NCBI GenBank assembly: GCA_027257055.1
Contig: JAPVLO010000073.1
Span: forward strand, 4,551,001 to 4,615,000
Direction: 5' to 3'
DNA length: 64,000 nt
Source of the DNA: Cephalopachus bancanus
Lineage: Eukaryota > Chordata > Mammalia > Primates > Tarsiidae
This document shows, piece after piece, positions 13,025-26,225 of the stretch (positions within the stretch are counted from its first letter, which is position 1; every line of letters begins with the position of its first letter). The position numbers and the translations under genes were made by a program. The notes under the pieces are model-generated. The model saw only the letters and a program-made list of their open reading frames with translations. It made no database searches and had not been told where the DNA came from.

Positions 13025-13165
13025 TATTTAGCAATCCTCTTCACAAAAGAGAAAACTGTGGCTCGGAGAGTTAAGTGACTTGTCCAAGCACTCCAAACTT
13101 GCAACAGTGTTGTTAAGACTTGGGTATTCGGACTCCTAGCCCTAGATTCTTAGATCCTTTCCCAT
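13025..13165 (-). mobile_element. MIR fragment
   Basis: Reversed MIR: GAAAACTGTGGCTCGGAGAG, TTAAGTGACTTGTCCAAG, then GACTCCTAGCCCTAGA. Confidence 0.75.
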
Positions 13166-13984
13166 AACTCACAAAAATTCACGTGAATGAATAACAGCTA
13201 TTAGGATACATAAATAGGACCAAGAATTTTTTCCTAAAATAATGTTTCGGTTTTCCCCCACCCCCAAATTTCACAGTATCGAAAAAACTTCAACTCATGG
13301 CTTCAAACATATTAGGAAAACAGTGTTTCAAAAGTAACTATGGAAAAAGAAGAGAACAATTTTATATTTAGATAACTATATCGCAATTCCTTACCAAGAA
13401 CCAAGATTTGTTACTCTAGAAGTATAACAATAATTTTATTACTATATAATTTAGGCAATAAAGCTAAGTTATGGTGATTATGAGAAAAGCAATTTTCACA
13501 GTTCTGACTTCTATATAATTATGTACCTAAATATTCCTTATTTTATTTTTCTTCATTAAAAACCTTACATATATAATTGAGCACAAAGAAAAGTAGTCTA
13601 AACAGATAACCTGGCATGTCATGGAGGCATGAGGACTATGATGGAACAAAAACTGTATTTGTATGTAATGAACATGTATGTTGTATAATATTTTAACATC
13701 AAATTTCACTTTTCTCTAAGTATCAGAATATTTTAACCTGAATAAATGAGTCATAAATTTCCAAATTTTAAAATACTCTTGTTTCTTTTTGTTTTTGCTA
13801 TTAAAGGAAAAATGAGCTAATTATCATACCTAAAGCTTTTGACATGTAACACATAAGGAAGGTTAATTTTCTTGTAAATATAATTTACTGAGGTTTTTTT
13901 GTTGTTTAAAATAAAACATTAGGGTAATAAATTTTTAGAGCTAGAGACTGAGTTAGATCATCTTGATTGACAAAAAAAGGCGGT

Positions 13985-14100
13985 AAGGCTATACAACTTG
14001 ACTGCCCTCCTGAAAGTCATACAGTTAGTAAGTAGTGGAGAAAAAGTAAACCAAGGCCTCTCCTGTACACCACAGAGGTTGGTGTCTTAACCTTTATTAC
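13985..14100 (-). mobile_element. MIR fragment
   Basis: Reversed MIR: GAAAGTCATACAGTTAGTAAG followed by AACCAAGGCCTCTCCTG and TTGGTGTCTTAACC. Confidence 0.6.
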
Positions 14101-15035
14101 AAAGCATAAATGCAACACCACATGGTCATTTACAACATGGCTGTCCATGCTTCTCCGTGGTCCTGAACTACGATACACCTTACAAACAAATATTGTGTTT
14201 AAAAGGAGCTACAAAATATAAAATTGCATTCATTTCTAAACTGAAATAATGATGCCACATGAATGCATACACAAATGTGGATAATATCAGTGTAATATGT
14301 GTGATAACAGTAGCACTGGGTGGTTAGAATTCAGGTGAGTTTCAATTCTTCATACTTTTCTATTTTGCCTGAATTATTTTTGCAAGCACATTGTTTTAGT
14401 ATTCACTAGATATAAGGCCACTTATAAACTGAAAATAGAACACAGAACAGTAGTTATAAACATTTTTCATAAAACATACTAGATCTTATAAACCTTTACA
14501 GACACGAGAGTCCAGCTGAAATGTATCTTGATTTCTCCTATATTAAATCAGAGAACTTATTACTCTTGTCTTGGACTCAGAAGTGAAGGAAAATAAATGT
14601 CTACCATCCTTGGCATGCTAATTTTTGTAACGTAAAGAAATTATTAAAATACTTGTAAAACATTATTCTCTCCTTTATATGTATAAGTTCCTTTTGTGAC
14701 TGCCCCTCCCACTTTCCCTTTAATTATCTCTATCATACTACTTGTTATCCTAAAACTTGTTTTCATACTTCAATATCTCTCTTAGATTCTGAAACTCAGT
14801 TCTAAGCTGGGTTTTGAAGAATCACATACAGAGCCTCAGAAGGCACAAAAATGAAGAAAAGCTTATTGTGCTCATCTATAAGTGATGGTTGATTCACTAA
14901 ACACACAAAAAAGAGAAACCCAATTTATTCCATGGAACACTCTAAAAAGCCATAACTGTCAAACAGTTTTTTTAACCTTAAACCATAAGTTTTGTTTACA
15001 ATTACTTAGAGTAATGGATATTATCATGAATTTTT
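14100..15035. other. Unassigned FOXP2 intron
   Basis: AT-rich, no exon or repeat that I can name. Confidence 0.4.
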
Positions 15036-15039
15036 ATCT

Positions 15040-15170
15040 AGCCAGTTTGTCAACTCCCTGAGGATAGAAATATCTTTGAATCGCCTATGTTACCTGGTAT
15101 CTGCTTAGCAAAGTGTCTAACACATTGAGGACAGTTAGTCATGTTTCTTTAATGGATTGATTGGGGATGT
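15040..15170 (+). mobile_element. L2 3' end fragment
   Basis: Sense L2 end: AACTCCCTGAGGATAGAAAT, then GTGTCTAACACATTGAGG. Confidence 0.6.
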
Positions 15171-15879
15171 ACATTCGAATACATGGAAATACTATAAACT
15201 AGTTTTGCAAATCATACTACTGTTTTGTTTTTAGTTTGTGTTTTTTCACTGGAACATGATGATCATTTGTTTCATATGTAATTCTATAGGGTAGACTCTT
15301 CAGTTTATTTCTACATTTCTTCTAAACACTCTTTATTAGGTAAATATCTACTTGAATAGAATTTAAGCAAAAGGTAGGGCTAAAAAACTATATTAGCCTC
15401 CTCTGCTTTAGAATGGTAGTGTTAGAAATTATAGAATGAGAATGCCAAATAGCATAGTCATATTAGTTACTTACATAATTGTTTCTAATTTGGCTCTCAA
15501 AAGTATTCCTCATGATCAATTATTCTTAGAACAGGTGTTTCTTTTAAAGAAATTTGCACTGGCATTATATTGTGAATTAACACTATTTTGACTCTTTAGT
15601 GATGACAAGATACATCTTAGCATTAAGTAACCCATTTATTAGTGTTCCATTGAAAACTTGAGCATAATAAACATTGCTTCCCAAGTTCTAATATCCACAA
15701 AGACTCAGAAATCACTAATTAGAAAATACCTGTGTCTTATGCACTATACGTACATGTAATTCTGTATTTCATAGAGTAGTTTAAATGTTCCACTATTTAA
15801 CAAAGGGGTTTGCAAAATGAGACCTGAGGGCTGGATGAAAAAGTGGGATGATTTTTGTTTGTTTTTAGCTGTGTAATTA

Positions 15880-15965
15880 GAAAGAAAGAAAGGATGGATG
15901 GAAGGGGGGAAAGAAGCAGGAAAGGAGACAGACAGGGCAGCAGGGAGGGAGTAAGAAAGGAATAC
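15880..15965 (+). repeat. Homopurine (GGAA-rich) tract
   Basis: About 85 bases almost entirely A and G on the plus strand (GAAAGAAAGAAAGGATGGAT, later AGGGAGGGAGTAAG). It explains the overlapping short ORFs here. Confidence 0.8.
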
Positions 15966-15969
15966 TTTC

Positions 15970-18580
15970 TACAGAAAAAAAATGAGCTCTCAATGTACAG
16001 TATACTTCCCACTCCTCCTTGCTTCCTTGCACTCAGTCTACCCTATATCTGCCTGGTATTAGGGCTTGAGCTTACAGGCCTAAAGAGACACAAAATGCCT
16101 TACTGCAAATGGATACTAAAAATAAAATGAGAAGAAACTACATATATGAGGAGATGATAAAAAAATAGACAACTCTTTTAAAAATAACAATTTTGCTACA
16201 GAGAATAAAAATAATATGGCTATTGGTCTACTTTGTTTTCTATCTTTTGATGTGTCTCTAAAGAAGAGTTCATTACATTATTTTTTAATTTAAAAGACAA
16301 AATCCAATTGCATGAACTTCATAAACCCCAAGTTTAAAGAAGAAGATAGACTAAGTTCATTTTAATTTCATTCTGGATAATTACTAGAAAGCACGCGAGA
16401 CCTATTATGAGAGGGGGGATTATTAAAAATCATTATGCGTTTACAGTATCTCAGAGCCAAACCAATGACTAATTCTTATTCTCATGGTGCCCTGGATGAA
16501 GTGGTGATGAACATGTACAAGAATAACCCCGGTTTGGTTGGTCAGAGTCACCTATAGCATAGAGACCTCCCATTCTTCTCTCAGAATGGGGAAGCCTTCA
16601 ATCAGAGAAGCAGACTTCATAGAATGAAATAATTTTGCCTGTCCTATCCTTCTGCCTTTCCCCAAACTGAGAATTCCCAAGGACATGACTCATTTATTTC
16701 AAATATACCCCCAAAAAGTGAAAAAAAAAACTTATAACCAGACGTGACTAAAGTTAGACCCTGGGTCCTTGAGAAATTTACTGAAACGTTCTGGCTCTCA
16801 TCATATTCCTCATAGGCAAAAAGGGACAGTATCAACCATTTCAGGGGTTTATGTAGGGACAAAATGAATGATCATGGGGAAAAGTACCGGGAATCTAGAA
16901 CACAGCAGGAACTCAGGATGAATCAGTAGGGGTTGAAGGTAAGGGAGAGCAAGGTTTCCTTAGACCTTCTTCTAGGTGCCCCATGAAGTATCAATTTTTT
17001 CGAATGTAGCCACTTATAATACAGATTGCTGCAGAAAATGTAGGAAAATTATAGAACATGTCTTTTCACTGCAGCTGGGAGGAATACAAGGACTTTCTCA
17101 AGCTTTCCAGTAATGCCAGAACCTAATATGTAATAGCCAAATGAATTTTTTAATCTAACTTTTTAAAAATTCAACTTCCATGATTTTTTTCCCCACCATC
17201 CTTCAAAACACATTTGCTTCTCTACTGGCAAAATATGCAAATGCTTCACTTAGTTAAACTACCAGTGTTTGTTCCACTGCTTACATATGTTCCATCAGGG
17301 CGCCTCATCAGCCCTGCCAACCTTCAGTAGTAATTTCCTGGGGGGAAGGAATCATCTTTTCATAGTTTACTTCATGTTGTGCCTTATCTAGTAATGAGTA
17401 TAGACTGAGTCTTTAATAACACTTTAAGCATAATTTAAAATATTAAAACTTAGAATAGAACTTTATAACCCACTGAACTTTACTCACATTAATATAAAAG
17501 TTGATGTATTTCTAAATTTTTCTAGAAGGAAAAACAAACAAAAAAACTTGTTGTCACTCAAGTATCTCAAGCCGTAATATCTCTATTTACATATCCCTAG
17601 GGCCTCGTGAGTCAGAATTAACAGGCTTAATAAACTATTGCTGGCAGTCACTGCTAGTTGTCTATCCCCAAATTCATCCTTCCATTCTTCTCTAGTAAAA
17701 GATCCCAGCTTGGTTCAGTGCGACAAAATGCCTTACTAAGCAGAGTCAGTTTCACCAGACTCAGGTGAAGTGACAGGTGCTCATATGATACTGATCAGGT
17801 CAGTGAGTTGGAAAAAGAGCCCCTGGATGGGGCTTCTGGGAACAGTGACAGATTCAGGTGGCACACACCTATTTGTACTTTGCTTTTTCTCTTTTGCCCT
17901 CCTTTTCTTTTTGCCTAAAACATGAGCATAAAACCTGGAGGGGGAACAGTTTTCTTGTGACCATGAAGACAAAAGCTACACAGAAGTAGAGTAGGAAGCT
18001 AAAAGGAAACTTGGTCCTCTGTGTCATTCTTAAGCATCTGTACCAGTTAGCTCTGGACTATGGAATTCATGTATTATGACAAAAATAAATCTATATTCCT
18101 AAACAGAGCAGCTGAAAACATTCATTGTAAATTCAGATATTTTAGTGGAAATATGCAAAATTCATGAGGCTAAAACAATAGATACAAAATACTCATGAAA
18201 TTATATACCAATAAATCACATAGAAAGTATAGTTCCTTGATATTTGAGAAAATTTATCTTACTTATAATCATATATATTTCTAATATCATTTTCTTAAGC
18301 AGACTTATTATAGTTGCCTACTAAAAGTGTCATTCATACTTGGTAGGGTTAAAAGTATGATTAGCATAGAATAATGAAACAGTGTATTTTGTTCAGAAGA
18401 AACAGACTAAAAAAGAGGTAAGGGAATCACTGTAAGGAAAATATTTGTGTAGGTATAAATTCAAAAACCAGAAGACAGAACCAGAGAAGAAAATATTTAA
18501 AGATAAAAGAGGAAATAATCAATTGCTGTTGTTAAATAAGTATGTCATATGCAATCTAGCCAGGAAAAGAATCATTGGAA
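15970..18580. other. Unassigned FOXP2 intron
   Basis: No exon or RNA gene seen. A possible MIR trace lies at 16840-16925, and 17700-18010 looks like a very old LTR or DNA element, but neither can be named with confidence. Confidence 0.35.
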
Positions 18581-18582
18581 GT

Positions 18583-18648
18583 ATTATTTCATAAACATAT
18601 GGCCAAACTGAAGCAATTATTTCATAAACATATGGCCAAACTGAAGCA
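18583..18648 (+). repeat. Perfect 33-bp tandem duplication
   Basis: Two adjacent identical 33-bp copies, 18583-18615 and 18616-18648, each containing CATAAACATATGGCCAAACT. Perfect identity means a recent duplication or a collapse/expansion artefact. Confidence 0.95.
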
Positions 18649-18864
18649 AAGGCAACATTTATTAGTAACGTGAAAGAGGGCTGGGTAATGGGACCTGAAT
18701 TGTGTCTTCTAATAATAATCATGTCTGCTTACAAGTTTCTTCTATGAATAGTAAAACAGAGAACCTGATAAATATCATGCTTTCAACTTGCTTCATTGGG
18801 TTAAGTGAAAGTGATGCTCTGGTCTTCTATGACAAAGAAGAAGCTAGAGAGTTTGCAGAATTCA

Positions 18865-19250
18865 ATTCAATTTGGCGAGGATTTATTTAGCATCTACCAT
18901 GTGTCAAGTGTTGTGTTAGGTGGTGAAATTATAAACATAAATAAGATGACCTTCAAGTACTTACAGGCTAAGACTGAGCTTCAGAAATAGTCAAATAACT
19001 ATAGTAAAATATGGTATAACCTATCTTGTAACTAGTACATTTGGGACGATAAAATAAAAGTACAATACATGTTCTGCAAATTTGCCTGTGTGAGAGCTTT
19101 TTTGTCTTTGATAAGTCAAAGAAGACTCTAGGGAGTAGGAGTCTGGAAGTATGTGTAGAAGTTTGGCAGCTAGATAATGGGTATGGGAATGACTTTCTAC
19201 TAAACACAGAAAAAAAGGAACAAAGGTAAGTGGGAATTAAAGTTTGTATA
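18865..19250 (-). mobile_element. L2 fragment (antisense)
   Basis: Reversed L2 3' end: GGATTTATTTAGCATCTACC, ATGTGTCAAGTGTTGTGTTAG, then decayed upstream L2 sequence with CTAGGGAGTAGGAGTCTGG. Confidence 0.6.
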
Positions 19251-19399
19251 GTTTATGGTACCCTATACAGTGCCTGCATTTAGAACAACAACCTATAAAC
19301 ATTTGTGATTGAGTGAGTAAGGAAGTGAATAAATACCATGTTTGGAAACTGGCAAGAAATAAGTCATGGTAAAAATGTGTCAGATGTATGATGGTGCAT

Positions 19400-20230
19400 A
19401 ATACTAGTCTAATGAAGCGTCTTTTGTGATAAGCTGGGGTTGAAAAATAGGAAAATTTTCACACTACTGGGGCAGAAGAATACGACATTAACAGATTTGA
19501 AGGGCTTAATGGTTGGAGTCTACAGAATCGTATCAGGAAGAACTGATGAAATTATATAGAAAAAGTAAATAACTTCATTTTGAAACATATTGGCCTAGGT
19601 TGACGTGACCCAGTAGACAACTGAAAAAGATTCATCTAGAGACTAGGAGAAAAGAGGGGTGTGATAAAGTTATATACTATCACTGGTCTATGAACTTCAC
19701 AAATGTATGCAAAACCTACTATGTGCCAGACACCAGAAATGTGAAGACGAATAAGACACAGTCCCTTCTCTCTAGAGCTTATAGTAATTATGATTCAGTG
19801 TGATGCACACAAGCACAGAAGTAATCATACAAACATAGAAGTGATAATAGAGGGGAATAATTAATTCTACATAGTGTGTGTTGGTCAGGGTGGGAAGAGG
19901 ATCACAAGAGACTTCACGGAGTAGTTGACAACCAAAATATAAAAGTTACACAACAGATTTCTAGATGGAAAGGTGGAGAAGGACATATTGAGAAAAAAGA
20001 AGGGAAAGTTAGTCATGTGGAGACAAGAATCAATGATTGTGGGACTATAAGTAGTTTGATATTGCTGCTCATGTAACATGTAAAAACTGGGAGAGATCAT
20101 AGAGACAGTGTATTATTGATATTTCTACCAACAAGGGAAGTCAACTGAGCATAGTAGATATATACCAAGGACTTTAGGATGTAGCTAGTAATTTTTAAAA
20201 AGTTAAAGATAAGGAGGGAATAAGTTCATT
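19400..20230 (-). mobile_element. L2 fragments (antisense)
   Basis: AAACCTACTATGTGCCAGAC at about 19710 followed by CACAGTCCCTTCTCTCTAGAG is the reversed L2 3' end. Flanking sequence with GGTCAGGGTGGGAAGAGG and AAGGGCTTAATGGTTGGAG fits more of the same family. Confidence 0.5.
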
Positions 20231-20278
20231 ACTGATAATTTTTCATGAGAAATTATAATAATAAAAATAAAATTTGTA

Positions 20279-20550
20279 GCCAGTGCAGTGGCTCACACCT
20301 GTAATCCCAGCACTTTGGGAGGTTGAGAAGGGAAGATTGCTTGAGCCCAGCAGTTTAAGACCAGCCTACGCAACATGGTGAGACCACATCTCTTCCGTAA
20401 ATCAAAAAATTAGCTGGTTGTGGTATATGTGCCTCGGCTACTTGGGAGACTGAGGCAAAAGGATAGCTTGAGCCTAGGAGGTTGAAGCTGTGGTGAGCTC
20501 TGACCGTGTCACTGCATTCCAACTTGGGCGACAGAGTGAGATCCCTGACT
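20279..20550 (+). mobile_element. Alu, old AluJ-like
   Basis: Starts GCCAGTGCAGTGGCTC and has CCCAGCACTTTGGGAGG and GACCAGCCTACGCAAC. The left and right arms are both present. The tail is simple-sequence (next feature). Confidence 0.92.
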
Positions 20551-20590
20551 CAAATAAGTAAGTAAGTAAGTAAGTAAATAAATAAATAAG
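20551..20590 (+). repeat. (AAGT)n/(AAAT)n Alu-tail microsatellite
   Basis: CAAATAAGTAAGTAAGTAAG followed by TAAATAAATAAATAAG, grown from the A tail of the preceding Alu. Confidence 0.9.
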
Positions 20591-20719
20591 TGACACTATT
20601 GTTGGAAATAATCCTAAAAAGGATGACTGGAGAGAAGCATCTCCAACAACCTACTCTGGGTCCTTTCTAATTGGTTCAGATGTAAAGAATAAATATAAAA
20701 CAAACAAGCAAAGCAAAAT

Positions 20720-20900
20720 GTTAAGTTAATATTAAAAGACTTGAATCTGGAAGGGACCTGAGATATCACCAGTTTAGCCTCTTTATTGTATGGGTCGGAA
20801 AACTGAATCCCAGAGAGAGAAATGACACAGAATATTAATAGGATAATGCAGGTTTAGTGATTCAGGCTTAGAACCACCTCCCTATTCCAGAAGAGAAGAA
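20720..20900 (-). mobile_element. MIR-like ancient SINE
   Basis: GAATCTGGAAGGGACCTGAG then GAAAACTGAATCCCAGAG and TTCAGGCTTAGAACCACC, the reversed ancient SINE pattern also seen at 35545-35735 and 36065-36225. Confidence 0.5.
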
Positions 20901-20929
20901 TAATTCAGGGTTTCCACATACTACTCTGT

Positions 20930-21075
20930 AGGCCAGCTGATTTAGAATTTCCTAGAGAATTTTAAATATTTTGATTTTCAAAGATCTCATCCTCCTACAT
21001 TTTAACTCAGTAGTCTGAGGTGAACCCCAGATCTCCATTTTAAAAAAGATTTTCAAGTAATTCTTAGATTTGAAA
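20930..21075. mobile_element. Possible MER5-like remnant
   Basis: Sequence such as TTTAACTCAGTAGTCTGAGG and CCAGATCTCCATTT resembles the middle of MER5 elements ('cagtaggtctgaggtgg'). Both ends are lost. Confidence 0.4.
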
Positions 21076-21077
21076 AT

Positions 21078-21430
21078 TTGGTACATATACATGATGGAAT
21101 ATTACACATATACACGATGGCATATTACACAACCATAAAGAGAAACAAAATGATGGACTTCACAGCAACTTGGATGGATTTAGAGTCTATAATACTCAGT
21201 GATCTATCATAGAAATAAAGATCTGAGTACAACATGTACTCACTCATAAGCAGCACTGAACATTTGTCATAATACTATGAGAAAGGGAATGGCAGAAGTG
21301 GAACACTGCTTGGGGAGAGGGGGACACATACATCAATAAGAGTGCCCAAACTTTATCTGCACGATGACCACTTGTGCACCTCACCCTTAGTTGTACCCCA
21401 CATCTTTAAAATAAAAATAATAATCAAAAA
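21078..21430 (+). mobile_element. L1 3' end, lineage-specific type
   Basis: Contains GATGGAATATTACACA, GGATGGATTTAGAGTCTATA, GTACTCACTCATAAGCAGC and the end GTACCCCACATCTTTAAAAT with an A-rich tail. A short direct duplication (ACATGATGGAATATTACACA versus ACGATGGCATATTACACA) lies at its 5' end. Strongly 5'-truncated, with no ORF left. Confidence 0.85.
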
Positions 21431-22221
21431 AGAACTACCTTGCTCTCCCTTCCCACCCAAAAAAGAAAATCGATTGTTTAAATGTTCCTTAATATTGTGT
21501 AGAGGGAATGGTGATAGTTACTGATGAAGGGAAATTATCTCTCCCAGTTCTCCTAGAATAAAGGGAAAGCTTTAAAAATGATACCCAAGATTTTGAGAAA
21601 CTACATTCTTAACCACTAATATGTTTTAAAAATCTATTGCATGCTTGGTTCTATGAGAAGAAAGTGGAATGTAGAGAGAATAACTTTGTTTTTGTGTTTG
21701 TATATTTTTACAGAGATAGTCTGTTAAAAGATTTGCTTCAGTCTGTCTGTGAGACAACGGGTTTTCTTCATGTCAGCACATCATAAGGTTCAGTGTGTTC
21801 CTTGGTTTGTCACTTGATAACGTGCAGTAGCACTAGCAGTAGAATATGTCAAGGTGGCAGCTTTTACAGCAATTCAAGTGTTAGAATTTTAAGTGTAAGA
21901 ATTTATAAACTGTGTAAAGGAATTTTCTGTGTATTTTGTGTTATCAAAATGCTTAACTACTAGGCACTACAGGTTATATGTCTATACTTATAAAATTATA
22001 AAAATAGGCATATGAAAATGACAGTTTTTTAAAACAACCCTCAAATATTTTTAGCCACAGCTGGATGTTATTTAAGACCTTTAATTCTGAACAGAATCTA
22101 GACAAAGGTTCTCCAACTGAGGAATAAAATCCTAAATTCAGAATTCCTGGACCAAACTAGTCAACAACTAATGGCCATTAAAATAAAGCCTCCACTCATC
22201 CACTAAACTTTTTTCCTCCCT

Positions 22222-22512
22222 TGAGTTGAGGGTCTCACTCCACTGCCCACAATGGAATGCAGTGGCACAACCACAGCTCATTGCAACCTTGAACTCCTAG
22301 GGTCAGGCAATCGTTCCACCTTAGCCTCTTGAGTAGCTGGGACCACAGGTGTATGTTCCCACACCAGGCTTTTTTTTTCTTCTTCTATATTTTATAGTGA
22401 TGAGATCTCACTATGCTGCCCAGGCTAGTCTTGAACTCCAGAGCTCAAGCAATCCTCCCACCTCAGCCTTCCAAAACGTTGAGATTACAAGAATGAGCCA
22501 CTGTGCCTGGTC
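22222..22512 (-). mobile_element. Alu, old AluJ-like
   Basis: Reversed Alu: GGGTCTCACTCCACTGCCC to GAGCCACTGTGCCTGG, with both arms and a T-rich linker in the middle. Confidence 0.9.
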
Positions 22513-24795
22513 CATCTGATAAATTTTTATGAGACCTCTTCATACCCAAGACATTGTCTTTCACCATGCCTTAAAAAGCAAACTAAGCAATTACCTGTAA
22601 GAAACATTCCAGGTAATTTACTGATGCTAGTGGAGATATTTAATTAAGGAGGAAAAAAAAATAAAATATGGAGACCCTCTCAATTCTTCAATGAAATGCC
22701 AAAACATGAAAATAGGGGAGCCTTACTTGTTCACTTTTGGTTTACCTCATAGATGCTAGATAGCAAATTTGATAAAATGAAGCCTTAACATTCACGGATG
22801 TTGTGGATTTTTGTGAATATTTTCATATGATCTCAAAACTCCTAGATAACGCACCTGGCTGTTCTTCAAGCCATGAAACAAACAGGCAGCTGAAAAGTTG
22901 ATATGATCTTTAGATTGCTGACTTCTCGCACTCATAAACTAACAATTCTTTCACTCCCATGAATTTTCTATAACTAAGATAACTTTGCTGTTCTCTACCT
23001 GTTGTCAATGAGGCAGAAAATCCTGTGAAGTGGGGGAAAACAGTGTCTTTTTTAAAAGTTGAAATTAAACATGAGGCAAATTTTATTGAAACATATATGA
23101 CGCATTGCATAAAACAATGGTAGCTCGATTCACAATAAGAACAGTAAGAAAGAACATCTGCACAAATCTCTCCAATTTTTTGGAATGAAAATTTCTTAAA
23201 TTTGAGGGTTCATGAAGATCTCAGCATATATACCTTGTGAATGTCAGGAGTCTACCATAATTAGTTCTCATGAGTAGTTTCTTTTCCATCTAATCAGAGA
23301 ACATAATTTTCATTTTGAAAAATTCACTATATTGTAGCAATTTATTAACATTTGTTAAGTGGCTTTGGGAAAAGTAACTTAGTACCCAACCATAATTTAA
23401 CTTGAAATCATGTTAGATTCTTATAATGAGCTTATATAATTTTTATATTAAGGTAGGGTGACTTAAGTATTTTGAAAGAACAACTCATCCCACATTTGTT
23501 TGATCTTTTCCAGTGCTGTGCTTCTAAATTCAGCATTCCTAAATAATCATAATCAGCACAACCCAAGATGTGCTTAGAAGAATTGACCACTTAATATAAC
23601 CATCCTAAGCACTTATAGTTTGTATATTCATTGTGTAATGAGTTTTCTGGAAAATCAGACCAAAAATTTAAGGAACAATGAAACTGTTCTGATGATGACT
23701 TTTAAAAAGCAACCATAAATGTCATCGGTAACAGGAGATTTCTAGCACTAAACAAAATGCTTTGGGGTTCCAGATCTTTCTAAGCAGCTAAGATGTTCAA
23801 GAGTAGAGTTGTTTTCATATTAAAGTTAACACTCATGATAGCATAAAGAAAGCTATTCTTAGGGCAAGACAAGAATTAAGTAAGGGATACTGGATTGTCA
23901 GAATTAGCACAGCTTTATTATTTTGTTAGTAAAATGATGTGTTAGAATACCTTTTAGGTTCAATATAGAAGTACATACTTATTTACAGGTATTGAAAAAT
24001 TCTGTTTTATTAATATGGGATCGAAGGAATAGAGATTAAGAAAATGGACAAGATTACATGTTAAGAAAAGAAAATAGAATGGTAAGAGAAAAAAATGCAG
24101 TAGCAAAAGTGAAGGTATCAGAAAAATTTTAAGAAAAATAAGTATAAATGTAGAACACAGGTTGATAGAAAGCTGTGAATAGAATTCACAGAGGAAACAC
24201 AAAGAATCTTAAATGTAAGTAAATTTCAAAATAATTTTACTTTTTGTCTTTAATCATGTACTGACTCTGTTCTTCACTTTGTCATGCCGTTTAGCTTGTA
24301 TAACACCTTCAAACATCTTAAGATAAAATTCACAGCATAAGTCTTAAATCCTATAGAGAGCTCCCATAACAATATTAATGTTCTATTTCTTTTTTCCTCT
24401 CACTTTAGTTAAGGTAGAGAAGTCAAGGGACTATATATTTAAAATCCTAATGGATTACAGAAAGAAGCAAGTGCTTGGGTAGTTAAGAAAAGATAAAATT
24501 TGACCTCCTAAAAAGCAATTTTCTTCCATATTTAATTTATGGAAACTCAGTATTATATATACAATATACATTTTTTATACTGCAATCTGAGAAGCAAAGG
24601 TACATTTATTAATTCTCTATTTAACATTCATGTCAAAGTATAATTTTTCTCCATTCTTATTGAACACTTGTATTATAAATAATAAAGAACGAGGAAGATT
24701 AAAAATCATCAGTGTTGCAATTTAACTAGCAATGTTTATGCATAAAAGTTCTCATTCTCATGGAGGCTACTTGACATAGTTGACAAACTTCATCT
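22513..24795. other. Unassigned FOXP2 intron
   Basis: AT-rich. I see no exon, named repeat or RNA gene. Purine-rich patches near 24040-24110 give spurious minus-strand ORFs. Confidence 0.4.
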
Positions 24796-24812
24796 TTTAA
24801 AAACTCTCCCTA

Positions 24813-25104
24813 GCCGGGCTCGGTGGCTCAGCCTGTAATCCCGCGCCTTTGGGAGGCTGAGATGAGTGGATTGCCTGAGCCCGCGGGTTCGAGACCCGCC
24901 TGGGAGGCGAGACCTCATCTCTACAATAAATCAAAAATTCAGTCGGGCGTGGTAGCGCATGCCTGTAATTCCGGTTACGCGGAAGGCTGAGGCGGAAGGA
25001 TTGCCGGAGCCCAGGAGGTGGAGGCTGCGGTGGCTGGGAGCGGCCACTGCACTCCAGTCTGGGCGACAGAGTGAGACTTCAACTCAAAAAAACAAAGCAA
25101 AAAG
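24813..25104 (+). mobile_element. Derived-family Alu
   Basis: Starts GCCGGGCTCGGTGGCTCAGC. It has CCCGCGCCTTTGGG, GCGGGTTCGAGACCCGC and CAGTCTGGGCGACAGAGTG. Target-site duplications CTCTCCCT at 24804-24811 and 25110-25117. In the right-arm hairpin a C-to-T change turns a C-G pair into U-G, so the stem still pairs. Confidence 0.97.
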
Positions 25105-25139
25105 AAAACCTCTCCCTTTCCTTGACTTCCCCTTATAAA

Positions 25140-25600
25140 TCAAATGTGAACTTGATTGTTATACTCTACTGCTTCTATTTCTTCTCGCTCTAAAAGAATA
25201 TGAATGTTAATGAGCTCTTTTTTGCAAATTATCTTTTTTGGAAATCCCCTCTACTTCTGTAGATTAATCTATCACTTCTGGGTTATTCCACAAATATTTG
25301 TCTGTAATCCTGACCTCCCTGCCAAGCTTATTTTCTAATTTTCTAAAAGCTGGATATATCTACTTACTTGTCTTGTCGTTTCCTGAAACTCAACATGTCT
25401 AATGCTGAATTCATTATCATGCCTACCTTGTTTTTTTAAAGATTATCCTTATTCAAGATTCTTCACAACTTGCCTCCCTGACAATACCCTCCGAATGTAC
25501 CACTGTGAACTAGGTCTTCATAGAACACAGTTTTGATCACATTGCATCCTTATCACAAAACTTTAATAAATAGCTCCTGTGACTAAAACCATAAAGAATT
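25140..25600 (+). mobile_element. L2 fragment (sense)
   Basis: Sense L2 phrasing: GAAACTCAACATGTCTAATG, CTGAATTCATTATCATGCC, TTCACAACTTGCCTCCCTG. Confidence 0.55.
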
Positions 25601-26225
25601 GACTAATTAGCTTGGCATTTCAGGTTCTACATCTTGGTGATGGGTATTTGCAGCGTTTGAACCCATTCATAATTATTAAACTAAACAGGACTCAAAAAAA
25701 AAAGAGTAAAGGTCATGGCAACAGTTTTTTGGGATGCTCAAGGCACTTTGCTTGCTGAGTTTCTAGAGGGTCAAAGAACAGAAACATCTGTTTATTATGA
25801 GTGTTTGAGAAAGTCAGACAACATTTAAGTAAAAAAAAAGTCTGGGAAACCACCAGAGAGAACTTCTTCACCATGGCAATGCTCTTGCTCCTTCCTCTCA
25901 TCAAACAAGGGCAATTCTGCAAGATTTTAAATGGGAAATGATCAGGTGTTCACCTTGCAGTTCTGATTTGGCTGGTTTCTTCTAAATTCTTTAGGTTTAC
26001 CAATCTTTAAAATATGGAAATGGCACCTACTTTTCTTATTCAGTTACATTTTAACTTATTATTCAGTGAATATTAAGTTATTAATGTAAAAAAGACTGTA
26101 TTGAAATAGTCAAACTTCCAGAACCTGCAGTTCTGTAAGCATGGACTAAATGGCTGGTATCATTGCTTACAAAAGTATCCTGACCTTGATGGGGCTTATG
26201 TTGAAAAATAAGTTTATATTTTTAT

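Noticed and set aside
15855..16130. 91-codon ORF starting in a purine tract
   Set aside because: The homopurine tract produces a stop-poor frame (Arg, Glu, Lys, Gly) by composition alone.
22910..24202. Short ORFs considered as parts of small genes
   Set aside because: No splice or repeat support; the frame at 23960-24202 comes from A-rich composition.
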